Part shown: one piece after another, positions 1 to 8,439 of the stretch
Position numbering within the stretch: position 1 is the first letter of the stretch
How the letters are laid out: every line of letters begins with the position of its first letter
Source of the DNA: an uncultured Flavobacteriales bacterium
Lineage (GTDB): Bacteria > Bacteroidota > Bacteroidia > Flavobacteriales_D > Sanyastnellaceae
Reading direction: 5' to 3'
Length of the DNA: 33,733 bases
NCBI GenBank assembly: GCA_913051865.1
Contig: CAJXHE010000014.1
Coordinates: forward strand, 1 to 33,733
The notes under the pieces: model-generated
What the model was told of the DNA's origin: nothing
Database searches by the model: none
What the model saw: the letters and a program-made list of their open reading frames with translations, nothing else
Program-made: the position numbers and the translations under genes

Positions 1-2
1 TT

Positions 3-296
3 AATTTGCAGAAAACATTTTCTGAGATTCTTGCTTTCGGGTCAAAATTTGTTGCTTTAGAAGCTTCTTCCCATGGTCTTGAGCAGAAAAGACTAGGCGG
101 TACATTTATTAAAACTGCAATTTTAACTAGCTTTTCACACGATCATTTGGACTACCATTTGAGTATAGAAGATTACAAAAGTTCAAAATTGTCTCTATTT
201 AGAGATTTAAATAAGACCACATCATCAATTCGATTTAAAAATTCAGGTGCAAATGCTCTCTTAAGCGCTTTCTGTATAATTCCAGCCTTATTTTGA
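3..296 (+). CDS. murE: MurE-like Mur ligase fragment, both ends missing
   Basis: Internal piece of UDP-N-acetylmuramoyl-tripeptide synthetase, the cytoplasmic ATP-dependent ligase that adds the third amino acid to the peptidoglycan stem peptide. The frame is open from base 3 and reads through two recognisable MurE blocks: an EASSHGL block followed by QKRLGG (bases about 60-105), and an SFSHDHLDYH block followed by EDYKSSKLSLF (bases about 130-200). These match the family's central ATP-binding domain (EVSSHGL and TNLxxDHLDYH). Likeness to MurE stops near base 205-210; the rest of the frame to the stop at 294-296 is only the antisense of the clpC 3' end. The upstream part of the gene lies outside the window and the downstream part is absent, so the product would not be functional. 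Identification is firm; the reason for the truncation (assembly chimera or true rearrangement) is open. Confidence 0.7.
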   Translation, partial: NLQKTFSEILAFGSKFVALEASSHGLEQKRLGGTFIKTAILTSFSHDHLDYHLSIEDYKSSKLSLFRDLNKTTSSIRFKNSGANALLSAFCIIPALF

Positions 297-2449
297 TCCT
301 CATTGTTTTCCTTGGCAGATGTGTTAAATCCCACGCCTGTTCCGAAATCAGCAAGTTGTCGAGCGCCAATATTTGAGGTAAGAACCATAACCGTGTTCCT
401 AAAGTCTACTTTCCGACCTAGACTGTCTGTCATTTGGCCATCATCTAGTGCTTGAAGCAGGAGGTTAAATACATCTGGATGTGCCTTTTCTATCTCATCC
501 AACAGAACAATAGAGTAGGGGCGACGGCGAACTTTCTCAGTTAATTGACCGCCTTCCTCATAGCCGACATATCCTGGAGGCGCTCCGATTAAACGCGTCA
601 CAGCAAATTTCTCCATGTACTCACTCATATCAATTCTTATAAGCGCATCATCACTGTCAAACATAAACTTAGCGAGTTCCTTCGCAAGCTGTGTTTTACC
701 TACCCCTGTAGGTCCTAAGAATATAAATGAACCGATAGGCTTGTTTGGGTCTTTAAGTCCAGCTCTGTTCCGCTTAATCGCCTTCACCACTTTCTTTATC
801 GCCTCCTGCTGACCGATGACTTTGCTCTCAATGTTTTTATCCATCCTGGCGAGCTTTCCACTTTCCTTCTCAGCAATTCTTTGGACAGGAATCCCCGTCA
901 TCATAGCAACTACATCACCCACGTGGTCTTCTGTAACAGAAACTCTGAGGTTTTTGCTCTCTTCATCCCATTTGCGTTTTGCTGTCTCTAAACGCTCATT
1001 TAAATTCCGTTCGGTATCTCTTAGTCTTGCAGCTTCTTCATAGCGTTGGCTTCTCACAACCCTGATCTTCTCTTCCTTGATCCGGTCAATCTCTTCTTCA
1101 ATATCAAGGATTTCTTGAGGAACATGAATGTTGTTCAGGTGGACCCTGCTTCCCACTTCGTCTAAAGCATCAATCGCTTTATCTGGGAGGTGTCTGTCAG
1201 TAATATAACGGGCAGTTAACTTCACACACGCATTTATAGCTTCGTCCGTGTAGACTACGCTGTGATGTGCCTCGTATTTGTCTTTAATGTTGTGTAAAAT
1301 CTCTTTCGTTTCTTCTATCGAAGTAGGTTCAACCAAAACCTTTTGAAAACGACGTTCTAGTGCACCATCTTTTTCGATATGCTGACGGAATTCGTCAAGG
1401 GTTGTTGCGCCAACACATTGAATCTCTCCTCTCGCAAGCGCTGGTTTAAACATATTCGACGCATCGAGAGATCCACTTGCACCACCAGCACCTACTATGG
1501 TGTGGATTTCATCAATAAACAGAATGACATCTGGAGATTTTTCGAGCTCATTCATGACGGCCTTCATTCTCTCTTCAAACTGACCTCGGTACTTCGTTCC
1601 CGCAACGAGTGAGGCGACATCTAAAGTGACAATACGTTTTCCATAAAGAACACGACTGACTTTCTTCTCAACAATTCTAAGGGCCAACCCCTCAGCTATT
1701 GCACTCTTGCCCACGCCTGGTTCACCAATTAGAATGGGATTATTTTTCTTTCTTCTTGACAGAATCTGTGAAACACGTTCGATCACTTTTTGACGACCGA
1801 CAATGGGGTCAAGCTTGCCCTCTTCAGCCATTTTCGTTAAATCTCGCCCGAAATTGTCTAGGACTGGCGTTTTGCTTTTTGCGTCACCTTTTCTTTTTGA
1901 CACACTGCTTGAAGATCCTGCGCCACCACCTGTGGATGGTTCTTCATCAGGAGTCATGTCGTCTTCTGACATAGGCGCCTCTAATCTCGGTGAAGAACTG
2001 GTCCCAGTATTCTCAGAGATCATGTTCTCAAATTCTTCTTTTGCAATTTCGTAATCAATATTAAATGCATGTAAAGATTTTGTAGCAACATTGTCTTCAT
2101 CTTTAAGGATGCTGAGCAAAAGATGTTCTGTCCCTATAACGGGGCTTTTGAAAATCTTAGCTTCTAAATATGTAATCTTAAGAATTTTCTCAGCCTGCTT
2201 TACGAGCGGCATGTTGCCCGCACCCAATGGACTTCCTCCAGAAGGTCTGATAGAACTTTCGATCAGTTTTCGGAGCTTTTGAATGTCACAATTCAATCCT
2301 TCTAAAATTCTTATTGCTGTTCCTTCACCTTCCTTTATTAAACCTAACAAAAGATGTTCAACGCCTATGTATTTGTGTTCTAGCCTCAAAGCTTCCTCAC
2401 GACTAAACGTGATTACCTCTCTAACTCGTGGTGAAAATTTCGCATCCAT
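173..2449 (-). CDS. clpC: ATP-dependent Clp protease ATP-binding subunit ClpC, C-terminally truncated
   Basis: AAA+ unfoldase that feeds substrates to ClpP in the cytoplasm. Visible in order, counted from the chosen start: two Clp-N repeats (about 4-70 and 80-145), a low-complexity linker (about 148-190), D1 with Walker A GEPGVGKS (about 242) and Walker B ILFIDE, a UVR coiled coil (about 460-490), and D2 with Walker A GPTGVGKT (about 579) and IVLLDEIEKAHPDVF. I chose ATG at 2449 (MDAKFSPRVREV), the typical start of Bacteroidota ClpC; an in-frame ATG at 2485 would add 12 unlike residues. The protein ends at residue 758, just after LNRIDDVVLFKSLNRDN, where the D2 small domain should begin, so roughly 80-90 residues are missing compared with the family. 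That domain is needed for hexamer assembly. The truncation coincides with the murE breakpoint. A good promoter lies at 2540-2569. Confidence 0.9.
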   Translation of the reverse strand: MDAKFSPRVREVITFSREEALRLEHKYIGVEHLLLGLIKEGEGTAIRILEGLNCDIQKLRKLIESSIRPSGGSPLGAGNMPLVKQAEKILKITYLEAKIFKSPVIGTEHLLLSILKDEDNVATKSLHAFNIDYEIAKEEFENMISENTGTSSSPRLEAPMSEDDMTPDEEPSTGGGAGSSSSVSKRKGDAKSKTPVLDNFGRDLTKMAEEGKLDPIVGRQKVIERVSQILSRRKKNNPILIGEPGVGKSAIAEGLALRIVEKKVSRVLYGKRIVTLDVASLVAGTKYRGQFEERMKAVMNELEKSPDVILFIDEIHTIVGAGGASGSLDASNMFKPALARGEIQCVGATTLDEFRQHIEKDGALERRFQKVLVEPTSIEETKEILHNIKDKYEAHHSVVYTDEAINACVKLTARYITDRHLPDKAIDALDEVGSRVHLNNIHVPQEILDIEEEIDRIKEEKIRVVRSQRYEEAARLRDTERNLNERLETAKRKWDEESKNLRVSVTEDHVGDVVAMMTGIPVQRIAEKESGKLARMDKNIESKVIGQQEAIKKVVKAIKRNRAGLKDPNKPIGSFIFLGPTGVGKTQLAKELAKFMFDSDDALIRIDMSEYMEKFAVTRLIGAPPGYVGYEEGGQLTEKVRRRPYSIVLLDEIEKAHPDVFNLLLQALDDGQMTDSLGRKVDFRNTVMVLTSNIGARQLADFGTGVGFNTSAKENNEDQNKAGIIQKALKRAFAPEFLNRIDDVVLFKSLNRDNFELL
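192..205. repeat. Short inverted repeat at the murE/clpC breakpoint
   Basis: TCTCTA-TT-TAGAGA, a perfect 6-bp inverted repeat around a 2-nt centre. MurE likeness on the + strand and ClpC likeness on the - strand both run into this element and neither continues past it convincingly. Short inverted repeats are typical switch points for template-switching chimeras and for inversions. Confidence 0.55.
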
Positions 2450-2539
2450 ATCGTCTTCGGTTCTTTCTTTTCTTGTGATTATCAACTGCCCTTACTTATA
2501 TAACGAATAAAAATCAAATTCGTTGCTTGAGTATTATAC

Positions 2540-2569
2540 CAAATCTACATACCGACTTTGATATTCAAA
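2540..2569 (-). promoter_or_regulatory. clpC promoter, Bacteroidota type
   Basis: On the minus strand, TTTG (2566-2569) is followed after 18 nt by TAGATTTG (2540-2547), an exact match to the Bacteroidota -7 consensus TAnnTTTG with a -33 TTTG at close to the usual spacing. It is the best two-part promoter in the window. Transcription should start near 2533-2537, giving a leader of about 85 nt before the ATG at 2449. Confidence 0.65.
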
Positions 2570-2588
2570 AAGAATACACCCTCTGTTA

Positions 2589-2616
2589 TTCACAAGGAAA
2601 TCACGTCAATTGTGAA
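2589..2616. promoter_or_regulatory. Inverted repeat TTCACAA-N14-TTGTGAA, possible operator
   Basis: Half-sites at 2589-2595 and 2610-2616 are perfect inverted copies with centres 21 bp apart, about two helical turns, as expected for a dimeric regulator. The element lies between the clpC -33 box and the candidate gyrA -7 box. No regulator gene is adjacent, so the function is inferred only from symmetry and position. Confidence 0.35.
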
Positions 2617-2658
2617 GAATTGTCGTTGTTTTATGAGGTGATTCACTTTTTGCTTTTG

Positions 2659-2666
2659 TATTTTTG
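2659..2666 (+). promoter_or_regulatory. Candidate gyrA -7 element
   Basis: TATTTTTG matches TAnnTTTG exactly, 79 nt upstream of the gyrA ATG. No TTTG is found at the expected -33 distance, so this is a one-box prediction. Confidence 0.4.
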
Positions 2667-2745
2667 GAATCCTGTGTAATAGCTAAGATCACGCAACTTT
2701 AAGCGATGATTAGCAAGCAGAATTTTTGACGATTTAGCTGATAAT

Positions 2746-5313
2746 ATGGCAGAAGGAGAAAAGATCATCCAAATTAACATTTCGGATGAAATGAAATCAG
2801 CCTACATCGATTATTCGATGTCGGTCATTGTTTCAAGGGCATTGCCCGATGTAAGAGATGGGCTCAAGCCTGTTCATAGAAGGGTGCTCTATGGCATGCT
2901 TGACCTAGGCGTATACTCAAACAGAGCGCATAAAAAATCCGCACGTATCGTGGGGGAGGTGCTCGGTAAGTACCATCCTCATGGAGATTCGTCTGTGTAT
3001 GACACGATGGTACGAATGTCGCAAGACTGGTCACTGCGATACCCGATGGTAGATGGACAGGGTAACTTCGGAAGTATCGATGGAGACAATCCAGCTGCGA
3101 TGCGTTATACGGAGGCTCGTCTGCGTAAAACAGCTGAAGCAATGTTGGGTGACTTAGATAAAGACACCGTTGATTTTGCCGCAAATTTCGATGGCAGTTT
3201 AACAGAGCCTACTGTCCTTCCTGCAAGACTCCCGAACCTGTTGATTAACGGAGCTTCTGGTATTGCTGTTGGCATGGCGACAAATATGCCTCCTCACAAC
3301 CTTTCAGAAGTGCTTGACGGTGTTGTTCACTATATAGATAATGAAAATTGCACTGTAGATGATTTGATGGAGTTTGTCAAAGCGCCTGACTTTCCTACAG
3401 GCGGAATTATACATGGTGTTTCAGGTGTTCATGAAGCATTCAGGACAGGTAGAGGTAGAGTTGTGGTAAGAGGACGTACGAGATTTGAAGAAACCAAATC
3501 AGGCAGAGAGGTCATTATAGTCGAGGAGATTCCATATCAGGTTAACAAAGCCGATATGGTTCGTAAAACGGCAGATTTAGTCAATGATAAGAAAATTGAA
3601 GGCATCAGCGAAATTCGCGACGAGTCTGACAGAAATGGGATGCGTATTGTCTATGAGCTAAAACGCGATGCAATACCCAATGTTGTTCTAAATAAATTAT
3701 TTAAGTACACAGCATTACAGAGCTCATTCTCAGTAAACAACATTGCTCTCGTAAAAGGAAGGCCTATCCTTCTGAATCTTCGAGATATGATTCAATATTT
3801 TGTTGAACATAGACATGAGGTTGTTGTTCGACGGACTCAGTTTGAGCTTAACAAGGCTGAAGAGCGTGCGCATATCCTTCAAGGGTTAATCATTGCACTG
3901 GACAATATTGATGCAGTCATTAAACTGATTCGTGCAAGTTCTTCACCAGAAGAAGCTAGAACAGGCTTAATTGATGCGTTCAAGCTGAGTGAGATTCAAG
4001 CGCGTGCTATCCTAGACATGAGATTGCAAAAGCTAACAGGGCTTGAGCGAGACAAGCTTAGGGCTGAGTTTGACGAGTTGATGAATGTGATCAAAGACTT
4101 GAAAGACATCCTTGACCGTAAGGAGCGTCGCATGACAATTATCAAGGAGGAACTTGCAGATATTCGTGATCGATTTGGTGATGAACGTCGTTCAACAATT
4201 GAATTCAGTAGTGCAGAAGTTAGTATCGAGGACATGATTCCCGATGAGCAAGTCGTCATAACGATTAGCCATGCAGGGTACATAAAGCGTACACGTCTTA
4301 ATGAATATCGATCCCAAACAAGGGGAGGAGTAGGTGCAAGAGGATCATCAACAAGACAAGAAGATTTCCTTGAAAATATTTTTACGGCCACAAATCACAA
4401 TTGGCTCTTAATATTCACGCAACAAGGCAAATGCTTCTGGATGCGAATCTTTGAAGTGCCTGAAGGTTCAAAACAATCTAAAGGTCGTGCGATTCAGAAC
4501 TTGATAAACATAGAGCTAGACGACAAGGTTCTTGCTTATATACCGGTTAAAGACATCAAAGACCCTGAATATGCCAATGCCAATTTCGTGGTACTTGCAA
4601 CAAAGAAGGGACTCATCAAGAAAACAAGCTTGGAGGCATACAGTCGACCTAGAACGAACGGGATTAATGCGGTGACGATTCGTGATGGGGATGAATTGCT
4701 ACAAGCTAGATTAACGAACGGTGAGAGTGAGGTTATAATCGGGTTAAAGTCTGGTAAAGCCATTAGATTTAATGAGTCTAAAACCAGGGCAGTAGGCAGA
4801 ACCGCGATGGGCGTTAAAGGGATAACACTTGGTAGCCCTGACGATGAAGTCATCGGTATGGTATGTGTCAACGACGTAGAAAGCTCAATCCTTGTCGTAT
4901 CTGCAAATGGTTACGGAAAGCGATCTGCTGTTGACGATTACCGCATAACAAACCGTGGCGGTAAAGGGGTGAAAACGCTTCAAATCACAGAAAAGACAGG
5001 TGATTTAATTTCAATTCTAAACGTTACAAATGAACACGACTTAATGATTGTCAATAAGTCGGGAATCACAATACGTATGTCTGTGGAGGATCTACGTGTC
5101 ATGGGAAGGGCAACTCAAGGTGTACGTCTCATTAGCTTAAGAGGCAAAGATGAAATTGCATCTGTTTGCAGAGTTCCTAAAGCCGATGAGGAAGAGGAAA
5201 ATATTGAAGGCGAAGAAGGAGGCAAAGAGCCGTCTGGGCAAGATGACGATTCTCCTAAGCAAGACAACACTCAAGAGCCAGATGAAAACGCCACTTCAGA
5301 CAACGAGGAGTAA
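2746..5313 (+). CDS. gyrA: DNA gyrase subunit A
   Basis: Breakage-reunion subunit of DNA gyrase (A2B2 with GyrB), which introduces negative supercoils. At 855 residues it has the full family length. The winged-helix core carries the catalytic tyrosine, Tyr121, in [10 protein letters not shown]. The quinolone-resistance-determining region reads [13 protein letters not shown] with Ser82 and Asp86, equivalent to E. coli Ser83 and Asp87, so the usual resistance substitutions are absent. A GyrA box, QTRGGVG, lies near residue 523, which separates gyrase from topoisomerase IV ParC, followed by the six-bladed beta-pinwheel. The last 45 or so residues are strongly acidic, a tail often found after the pinwheel. 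Divergent from clpC across a 296-bp control region; a hairpin with a T-run follows at 5364-5396. Confidence 0.97.
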   Translation: MAEGEKIIQINISDEMKSAYIDYSMSVIVSRALPDVRDGLKPVHRRVLYGMLDLGVYSNRAHKKSARIVGEVLGKYHPHGDSSVYDTMVRMSQDWSLRYPMVDGQGNFGSIDGDNPAAMRYTEARLRKTAEAMLGDLDKDTVDFAANFDGSLTEPTVLPARLPNLLINGASGIAVGMATNMPPHNLSEVLDGVVHYIDNENCTVDDLMEFVKAPDFPTGGIIHGVSGVHEAFRTGRGRVVVRGRTRFEETKSGREVIIVEEIPYQVNKADMVRKTADLVNDKKIEGISEIRDESDRNGMRIVYELKRDAIPNVVLNKLFKYTALQSSFSVNNIALVKGRPILLNLRDMIQYFVEHRHEVVVRRTQFELNKAEERAHILQGLIIALDNIDAVIKLIRASSSPEEARTGLIDAFKLSEIQARAILDMRLQKLTGLERDKLRAEFDELMNVIKDLKDILDRKERRMTIIKEELADIRDRFGDERRSTIEFSSAEVSIEDMIPDEQVVITISHAGYIKRTRLNEYRSQTRGGVGARGSSTRQEDFLENIFTATNHNWLLIFTQQGKCFWMRIFEVPEGSKQSKGRAIQNLINIELDDKVLAYIPVKDIKDPEYANANFVVLATKKGLIKKTSLEAYSRPRTNGINAVTIRDGDELLQARLTNGESEVIIGLKSGKAIRFNESKTRAVGRTAMGVKGITLGSPDDEVIGMVCVNDVESSILVVSANGYGKRSAVDDYRITNRGGKGVKTLQITEKTGDLISILNVTNEHDLMIVNKSGITIRMSVEDLRVMGRATQGVRLISLRGKDEIASVCRVPKADEEEENIEGEEGGKEPSGQDDDSPKQDNTQEPDENATSDNEE

Positions 5314-5363
5314 CATCAAAAACTACAAATAAGCAGAAAGGCACGGAGTTTGTAAATATGATT

Positions 5364-5396
5364 AAGTTGACATGTCATTCTATGTCTGACTTTTTT
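5364..5396 (+). terminator. Probable intrinsic terminator after gyrA
   Basis: AAGTT/GACTT (5364-5368 with 5388-5392) and GACAT/ATGTC (5369-5373 with 5382-5386) form a stem with one bulged base and an 8-nt loop, followed by six T (5391-5396). The stem is AT-rich, so strength is moderate. Confidence 0.5.
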
Positions 5397-5435
5397 AAAA
5401 CTGAAAAACTATAAATTTTAATAGATAAAGATTAA

Positions 5436-6584
5436 ATGAAACATTTCTTAATGATAATTGGATGCCTCTTTGCCTTTTCTGTAACTGGACAAAAAGAGGT
5501 GGTTTCTGCTTACAACGCTAACAAGGAGGGAGATTACCGTGCTGCATCAACATATATTGAACAAGCAATATTGATCGAAAAATCCAACACCAAGGATAAA
5601 ACATGGCGTTACAGAGGAGATATTTATTTAAACATCTCAAGAGATACCTCACTAACAATGGAGTATCCAAATGCCTTGCGGATATCTATGGAAAGCTATT
5701 TAAAAGCCAAGGAGCTTGACTTAAAAGAGAGATACAAAGAAGAAATCATGTTTGGCCTTAATCAAGTTCAGATTGGCGCAAATGGGAAGGGTATCTCTTA
5801 TTACAACACGACTTCATTTGATTTGGCGGCAACGTCTTTTGATTTGGCTGCAGAAGTGGCACGAACATTCAAAATCGTTGACACAATGGCTGTTTACAAT
5901 TCTGCGTTATGTTATGAAAAGGCGAACATGACAGATATGGCCATTGAACGCTATAAAGATTGTGCAGACATCGAGTACCAGGTGCCGAACGTTTTCTTGT
6001 TTATTAGCACCTTATATAGGAACGCAGAAAACGATGAAGCAGCTCTGAAAACCTTACAAGAAGCGCGTGTATCTTATCCAAGAGAACAAAGCCTCATCAT
6101 TGAAGAGCTTAACATTTACCTCACTAACAAAGACTTTGAGCGTGCTAAAGCTAATTTGGAACTGGCTGCTGAACAAGACCCAACAAATGAAATACTTTGG
6201 TTTTCATTAGGAAGTGTGTTTGATAATCTTGGCAACTATGATGAAGCCATATTGGCTTATCAGAAAGCAATCGATGTGAAATCAGATTACTTTGATGCGA
6301 ACTATAACTTAGGTGCATTGTACTTTAACAAAGCAGTCCTTGGCATCAACGAAGCGAATGAAATGTGGAAGCCAAGAATGACTAAAACTGAGGCAGCAAG
6401 TCAAAAGAAACTGGAGGAGGATTCAAAATCTATGTTTGTGACTGCACGGCCTTATTTAGAATCAGCATTTGAAGTCGATCCAGCAGATCTCGAAACAATC
6501 CGGTCTCTTAAGGATATCTATGCACGAACTGGGGAAGATGATAAGTTCATTCAAATGAATGATCTTCTAAAAGGTGCACAGTAG
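5436..6584 (+). CDS. Secreted tetratricopeptide-repeat protein
   Basis: Begins with a short signal peptide (MKHFLMIIGCLFAFSVTGQ, probable cleavage after TGQ or nearby), so the product is exported to the periplasm or outer envelope. The Cys at residue 10 is inside the hydrophobic core and is not a convincing lipobox. The rest is helical with TPR-like units, clearest at about residues 225-295 (NEILWFSLGSVFDNLGNYDEA, then FDANYNLGALYFNKA). TPR proteins are protein-interaction scaffolds; no enzyme motif is seen. A diverged 21-nt tandem duplication at 5811-5852 encodes two successive TSFDLAA units. It lies 122 bp after gyrA with a probable terminator between, so it may have its own promoter, though no TAnnTTTG element is visible. 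Specific function unknown. Confidence 0.85.
   Translation: MKHFLMIIGCLFAFSVTGQKEVVSAYNANKEGDYRAASTYIEQAILIEKSNTKDKTWRYRGDIYLNISRDTSLTMEYPNALRISMESYLKAKELDLKERYKEEIMFGLNQVQIGANGKGISYYNTTSFDLAATSFDLAAEVARTFKIVDTMAVYNSALCYEKANMTDMAIERYKDCADIEYQVPNVFLFISTLYRNAENDEAALKTLQEARVSYPREQSLIIEELNIYLTNKDFERAKANLELAAEQDPTNEILWFSLGSVFDNLGNYDEAILAYQKAIDVKSDYFDANYNLGALYFNKAVLGINEANEMWKPRMTKTEAASQKKLEEDSKSMFVTARPYLESAFEVDPADLETIRSLKDIYARTGEDDKFIQMNDLLKGAQ
5811..5852 (+). repeat. 21-bp tandem duplication inside the TPR gene
   Basis: Copies at 5811-5831 and 5832-5852 agree at 18 of 21 positions and encode TSFDLAA twice. In frame, so it adds one seven-residue helical step without disrupting the protein. Confidence 0.6.
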
Positions 6585-6612
6585 GTATAGATTTTATTTG
6601 TCTGTAACTCAG

Positions 6613-6630
6613 GTCTATAATATCATAGAC
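6613..6630 (+). other. Weak hairpin after the TPR gene
   Basis: GTCTAT (6613-6618) and ATAGAC (6625-6630) form a 6-bp stem with a 6-nt loop about 30 nt past the stop codon. No T-run follows, so a terminator role is uncertain. Confidence 0.25.
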
Positions 6631-6713
6631 TAATAAATATAACATAGTATTTTACATAATAACTATTATCATTCAAAAGGGGTGAATTAAATAAAAGGAG
6701 ATTTAGGCTGTAA

Positions 6714-6747
6714 TTGGACTGTATTTGAAATCTAGTGTGTACTTTTG
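6714..6747 (+). promoter_or_regulatory. tRNA-Ser promoter
   Basis: TACTTTTG at 6740-6747 matches the -7 consensus TAnnTTTG exactly, 14 nt before the first base of the mature tRNA. A TTG at 6714-6716 could be the -33 element, but the 23-nt spacing is longer than usual. Position relative to the tRNA is what makes this convincing. Confidence 0.6.
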
Positions 6748-6761
6748 CAGCGTTGTTTAAA

Positions 6762-6846
6762 GGAGGTGTGGCAGAGTGGTCGAATGCACCGGTCTTGAAA
6801 ACCGACGTACCGCAAGGTACCGGGGGTTCGAATCCCTCCACCTCCG
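6762..6846 (+). tRNA. tRNA-Ser (anticodon TGA)
   Basis: An 85-nt class II tRNA. The acceptor stem GGAGGTG (6762-6768) pairs with CACCTCC (6839-6845), with discriminator base G at 6846. The anticodon loop CTTGAAA is flanked by the stem CCGGT/ACCGA-type pairs and reads TGA, decoding UCA and related serine codons. A long variable arm (GTACCGCAAGGTAC hairpin) is diagnostic for serine. The T arm contains GGTTCGAATCC. The 3' CCA is not encoded (the next bases are CAA), so it must be added by nucleotidyltransferase. It forms its own unit between a -7 promoter element and a strong hairpin terminator. Confidence 0.95.
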
Positions 6847-6854
6847 CAATATTG

Positions 6855-6887
6855 AAAAATCTCAGAGCGTATGCTTTGGGATTTTTT
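6855..6887 (+). terminator. Intrinsic terminator of tRNA-Ser
   Basis: A continuous 14-bp stem (6855-6868 with 6873-6886; two or three G-T pairs) with the 4-nt loop GTAT, ending in six T at 6882-6887. The A-tract on the left arm makes it potentially bidirectional. Confidence 0.75.
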
Positions 6888-6961
6888 GTGCGATATATTC
6901 TGTCAATAAAACGCTCGTGTATTATTTTACAAAGACAGACATAGACCAGCAGATAACGCCA

Positions 6962-6969
6962 TACATTTG
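6962..6969 (+). promoter_or_regulatory. -7 element upstream of the GWxTD gene
   Basis: TACATTTG matches TAnnTTTG exactly and ends 18 nt before the ATG at 6988. No clear -33 box. Given the terminator at 6855-6887, a separate promoter is needed here, which supports this call. Confidence 0.5.
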
Positions 6970-6987
6970 ACATCATAGATTAGCTAC

Positions 6988-8439
6988 ATGAATAGAATTC
7001 TCTTATTTATACTCCATTTTGCGTTATACAACCAAGTGACAGCTCAAAATTGGGGTGTAGAAATTTTCAGATATCAATTGGCCAATCAAACCTCATTTGT
7101 AGATGTTGCCATTGAACTGAATGCCTCAGAAATGACGATGGCGGTTGAGGATTCTCTTTGGACTGCATCTTCAGAATTCACTGTTATTATTGAGCAGGGC
7201 GACCAAATAAAGGCATTTCGTAAAATCCAACTTTCCGGACCGCTAACAGCTGATTCTACAGAAGCTTGGTCAGCTGATCACATGCATCTCGAAAGATTTA
7301 TTTTGAGTCCCGGCAACTATCAAGTCACTGTTAATGTTGAAGGTACAGATCTTTTATTTAAAGATAACTTTCAAATTTCTATTTGTGGGAAACCTGATGT
7401 TTCAGACTTAATGTTGGTTGAAGCATATGCCAAACTTAGTCATGGCGAAGAGAGTCCATTTTCAAGATCAGGATTTGACATCATCCCTTTATTAGACAAT
7501 AAAATTGCGCCGAATGCTGATCAAGCTAGATTTTACGTAGAGCTTTACAACATTGATCAGGTTGTAGGTTTGGATTCACTATTTCTAATGTCGTTTGGTT
7601 TTACAAACAGCAACGGGAATTTGTCACCCAATCACACAAGATATTTAAGATTGTCAGCAGCTCCTGTCGTGCCTGTATTTGAAGTCTTACCTGTTGATGG
7701 TGCTGTGCCTCCAGAAGATGGTGGTTTTTTGAAAATAGAAATTAGAAGCCGTGAAGGCATTGAAATTACCACCATGAATTACCCCATGTCTCGATGGTCT
7801 CCAGCTGATGACAACAACTATGCTGGCGTTGCTTTGTCGCAATTCGCAACCCAGTGGACTGACAGGAATCGCCTTTATCGTCATCTAGAAAATCATTTGC
7901 CTTTGGCGTCTCCCTCCGAACAAAACACGATTTTAGGCATCTTAAAAGTCACCAGAGACCTGAATATGCTTCAAGGATTCTTAGATCAATTTTGGGTCCG
8001 TAGAAACCCAGAAAATCCTACTAAATCTTGGCAAAACTACACGAATGAAGTGACTGTAGCAGACAGTATTTTCGGTGGCTGCAGAAGTGGTCATGGCGCC
8101 GATACTGATCAAGGGTATGTGTATCTGAAATATGGCAGACCCAACTCAATCATAAAACGACATCACAACACGGATTATTATCCCTATGAGATATGGCATT
8201 ACCATAATACTTCAGGGTTCTCAAACAGACGGTTTTTATTCTACGCACCCCATGTTGTGCTGGAATGTCTAGAAATACTTCACTCTGATATGCCAGGTGA
8301 AATAAGCAACAACGATTGGATTGAAATACTTAAGTCGCGTGAAAATAGACTTAGAGTTTCTGATACACAGCTTAATAGGCTTAATCCAAGGAATACATTT
8401 TCTCGTGAAGAGCCCGAGGACCTTTTTTACAATCCATAA
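6988..8439 (+). CDS. GWxTD-domain protein, exported
   Basis: Starts with a signal peptide (hydrophobic residues 4-18, cleavage after VTAQ). The C-terminal part (residues about 320-430) matches the GWxTD domain seen widely in Bacteroidota and Acidobacteria: a region of charged residues, then GADTDQGYVYLKYGRPNSI and YPYEIWHYHN, corresponding to the family's GW-x-TD-RG-x-V-x-x-x-YG-x-P and PYEIW blocks. The eponymous tryptophan is replaced here (GADTD instead of GWxTD). The N-terminal 300 residues look like beta-rich extracellular domains. No enzymatic function is established for this family. The TAA stop shares a base with the ATG of the following glycosyltransferase (TAATG), so the two are translationally coupled, hinting at a role in envelope or surface polysaccharide biology. 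Confidence 0.8.
   Translation: MNRILLFILHFALYNQVTAQNWGVEIFRYQLANQTSFVDVAIELNASEMTMAVEDSLWTASSEFTVIIEQGDQIKAFRKIQLSGPLTADSTEAWSADHMHLERFILSPGNYQVTVNVEGTDLLFKDNFQISICGKPDVSDLMLVEAYAKLSHGEESPFSRSGFDIIPLLDNKIAPNADQARFYVELYNIDQVVGLDSLFLMSFGFTNSNGNLSPNHTRYLRLSAAPVVPVFEVLPVDGAVPPEDGGFLKIEIRSREGIEITTMNYPMSRWSPADDNNYAGVALSQFATQWTDRNRLYRHLENHLPLASPSEQNTILGILKVTRDLNMLQGFLDQFWVRRNPENPTKSWQNYTNEVTVADSIFGGCRSGHGADTDQGYVYLKYGRPNSIIKRHHNTDYYPYEIWHYHNTSGFSNRRFLFYAPHVVLECLEILHSDMPGEISNNDWIEILKSRENRLRVSDTQLNRLNPRNTFSREEPEDLFYNP

Noticed and set aside
2746-5313. Topoisomerase IV subunit ParC
   Set aside because: A GyrA box (QTRGGVG) and full pinwheel domain favour gyrase A.
6735-6976. Open frames over the tRNA-Ser region on both strands (for example products containing GVAEWSNAPVLKT on + and VEGFEPPVPCGTS on -)
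   Set aside because: These are the well-known false translations of a tRNA-Ser gene and its antisense.
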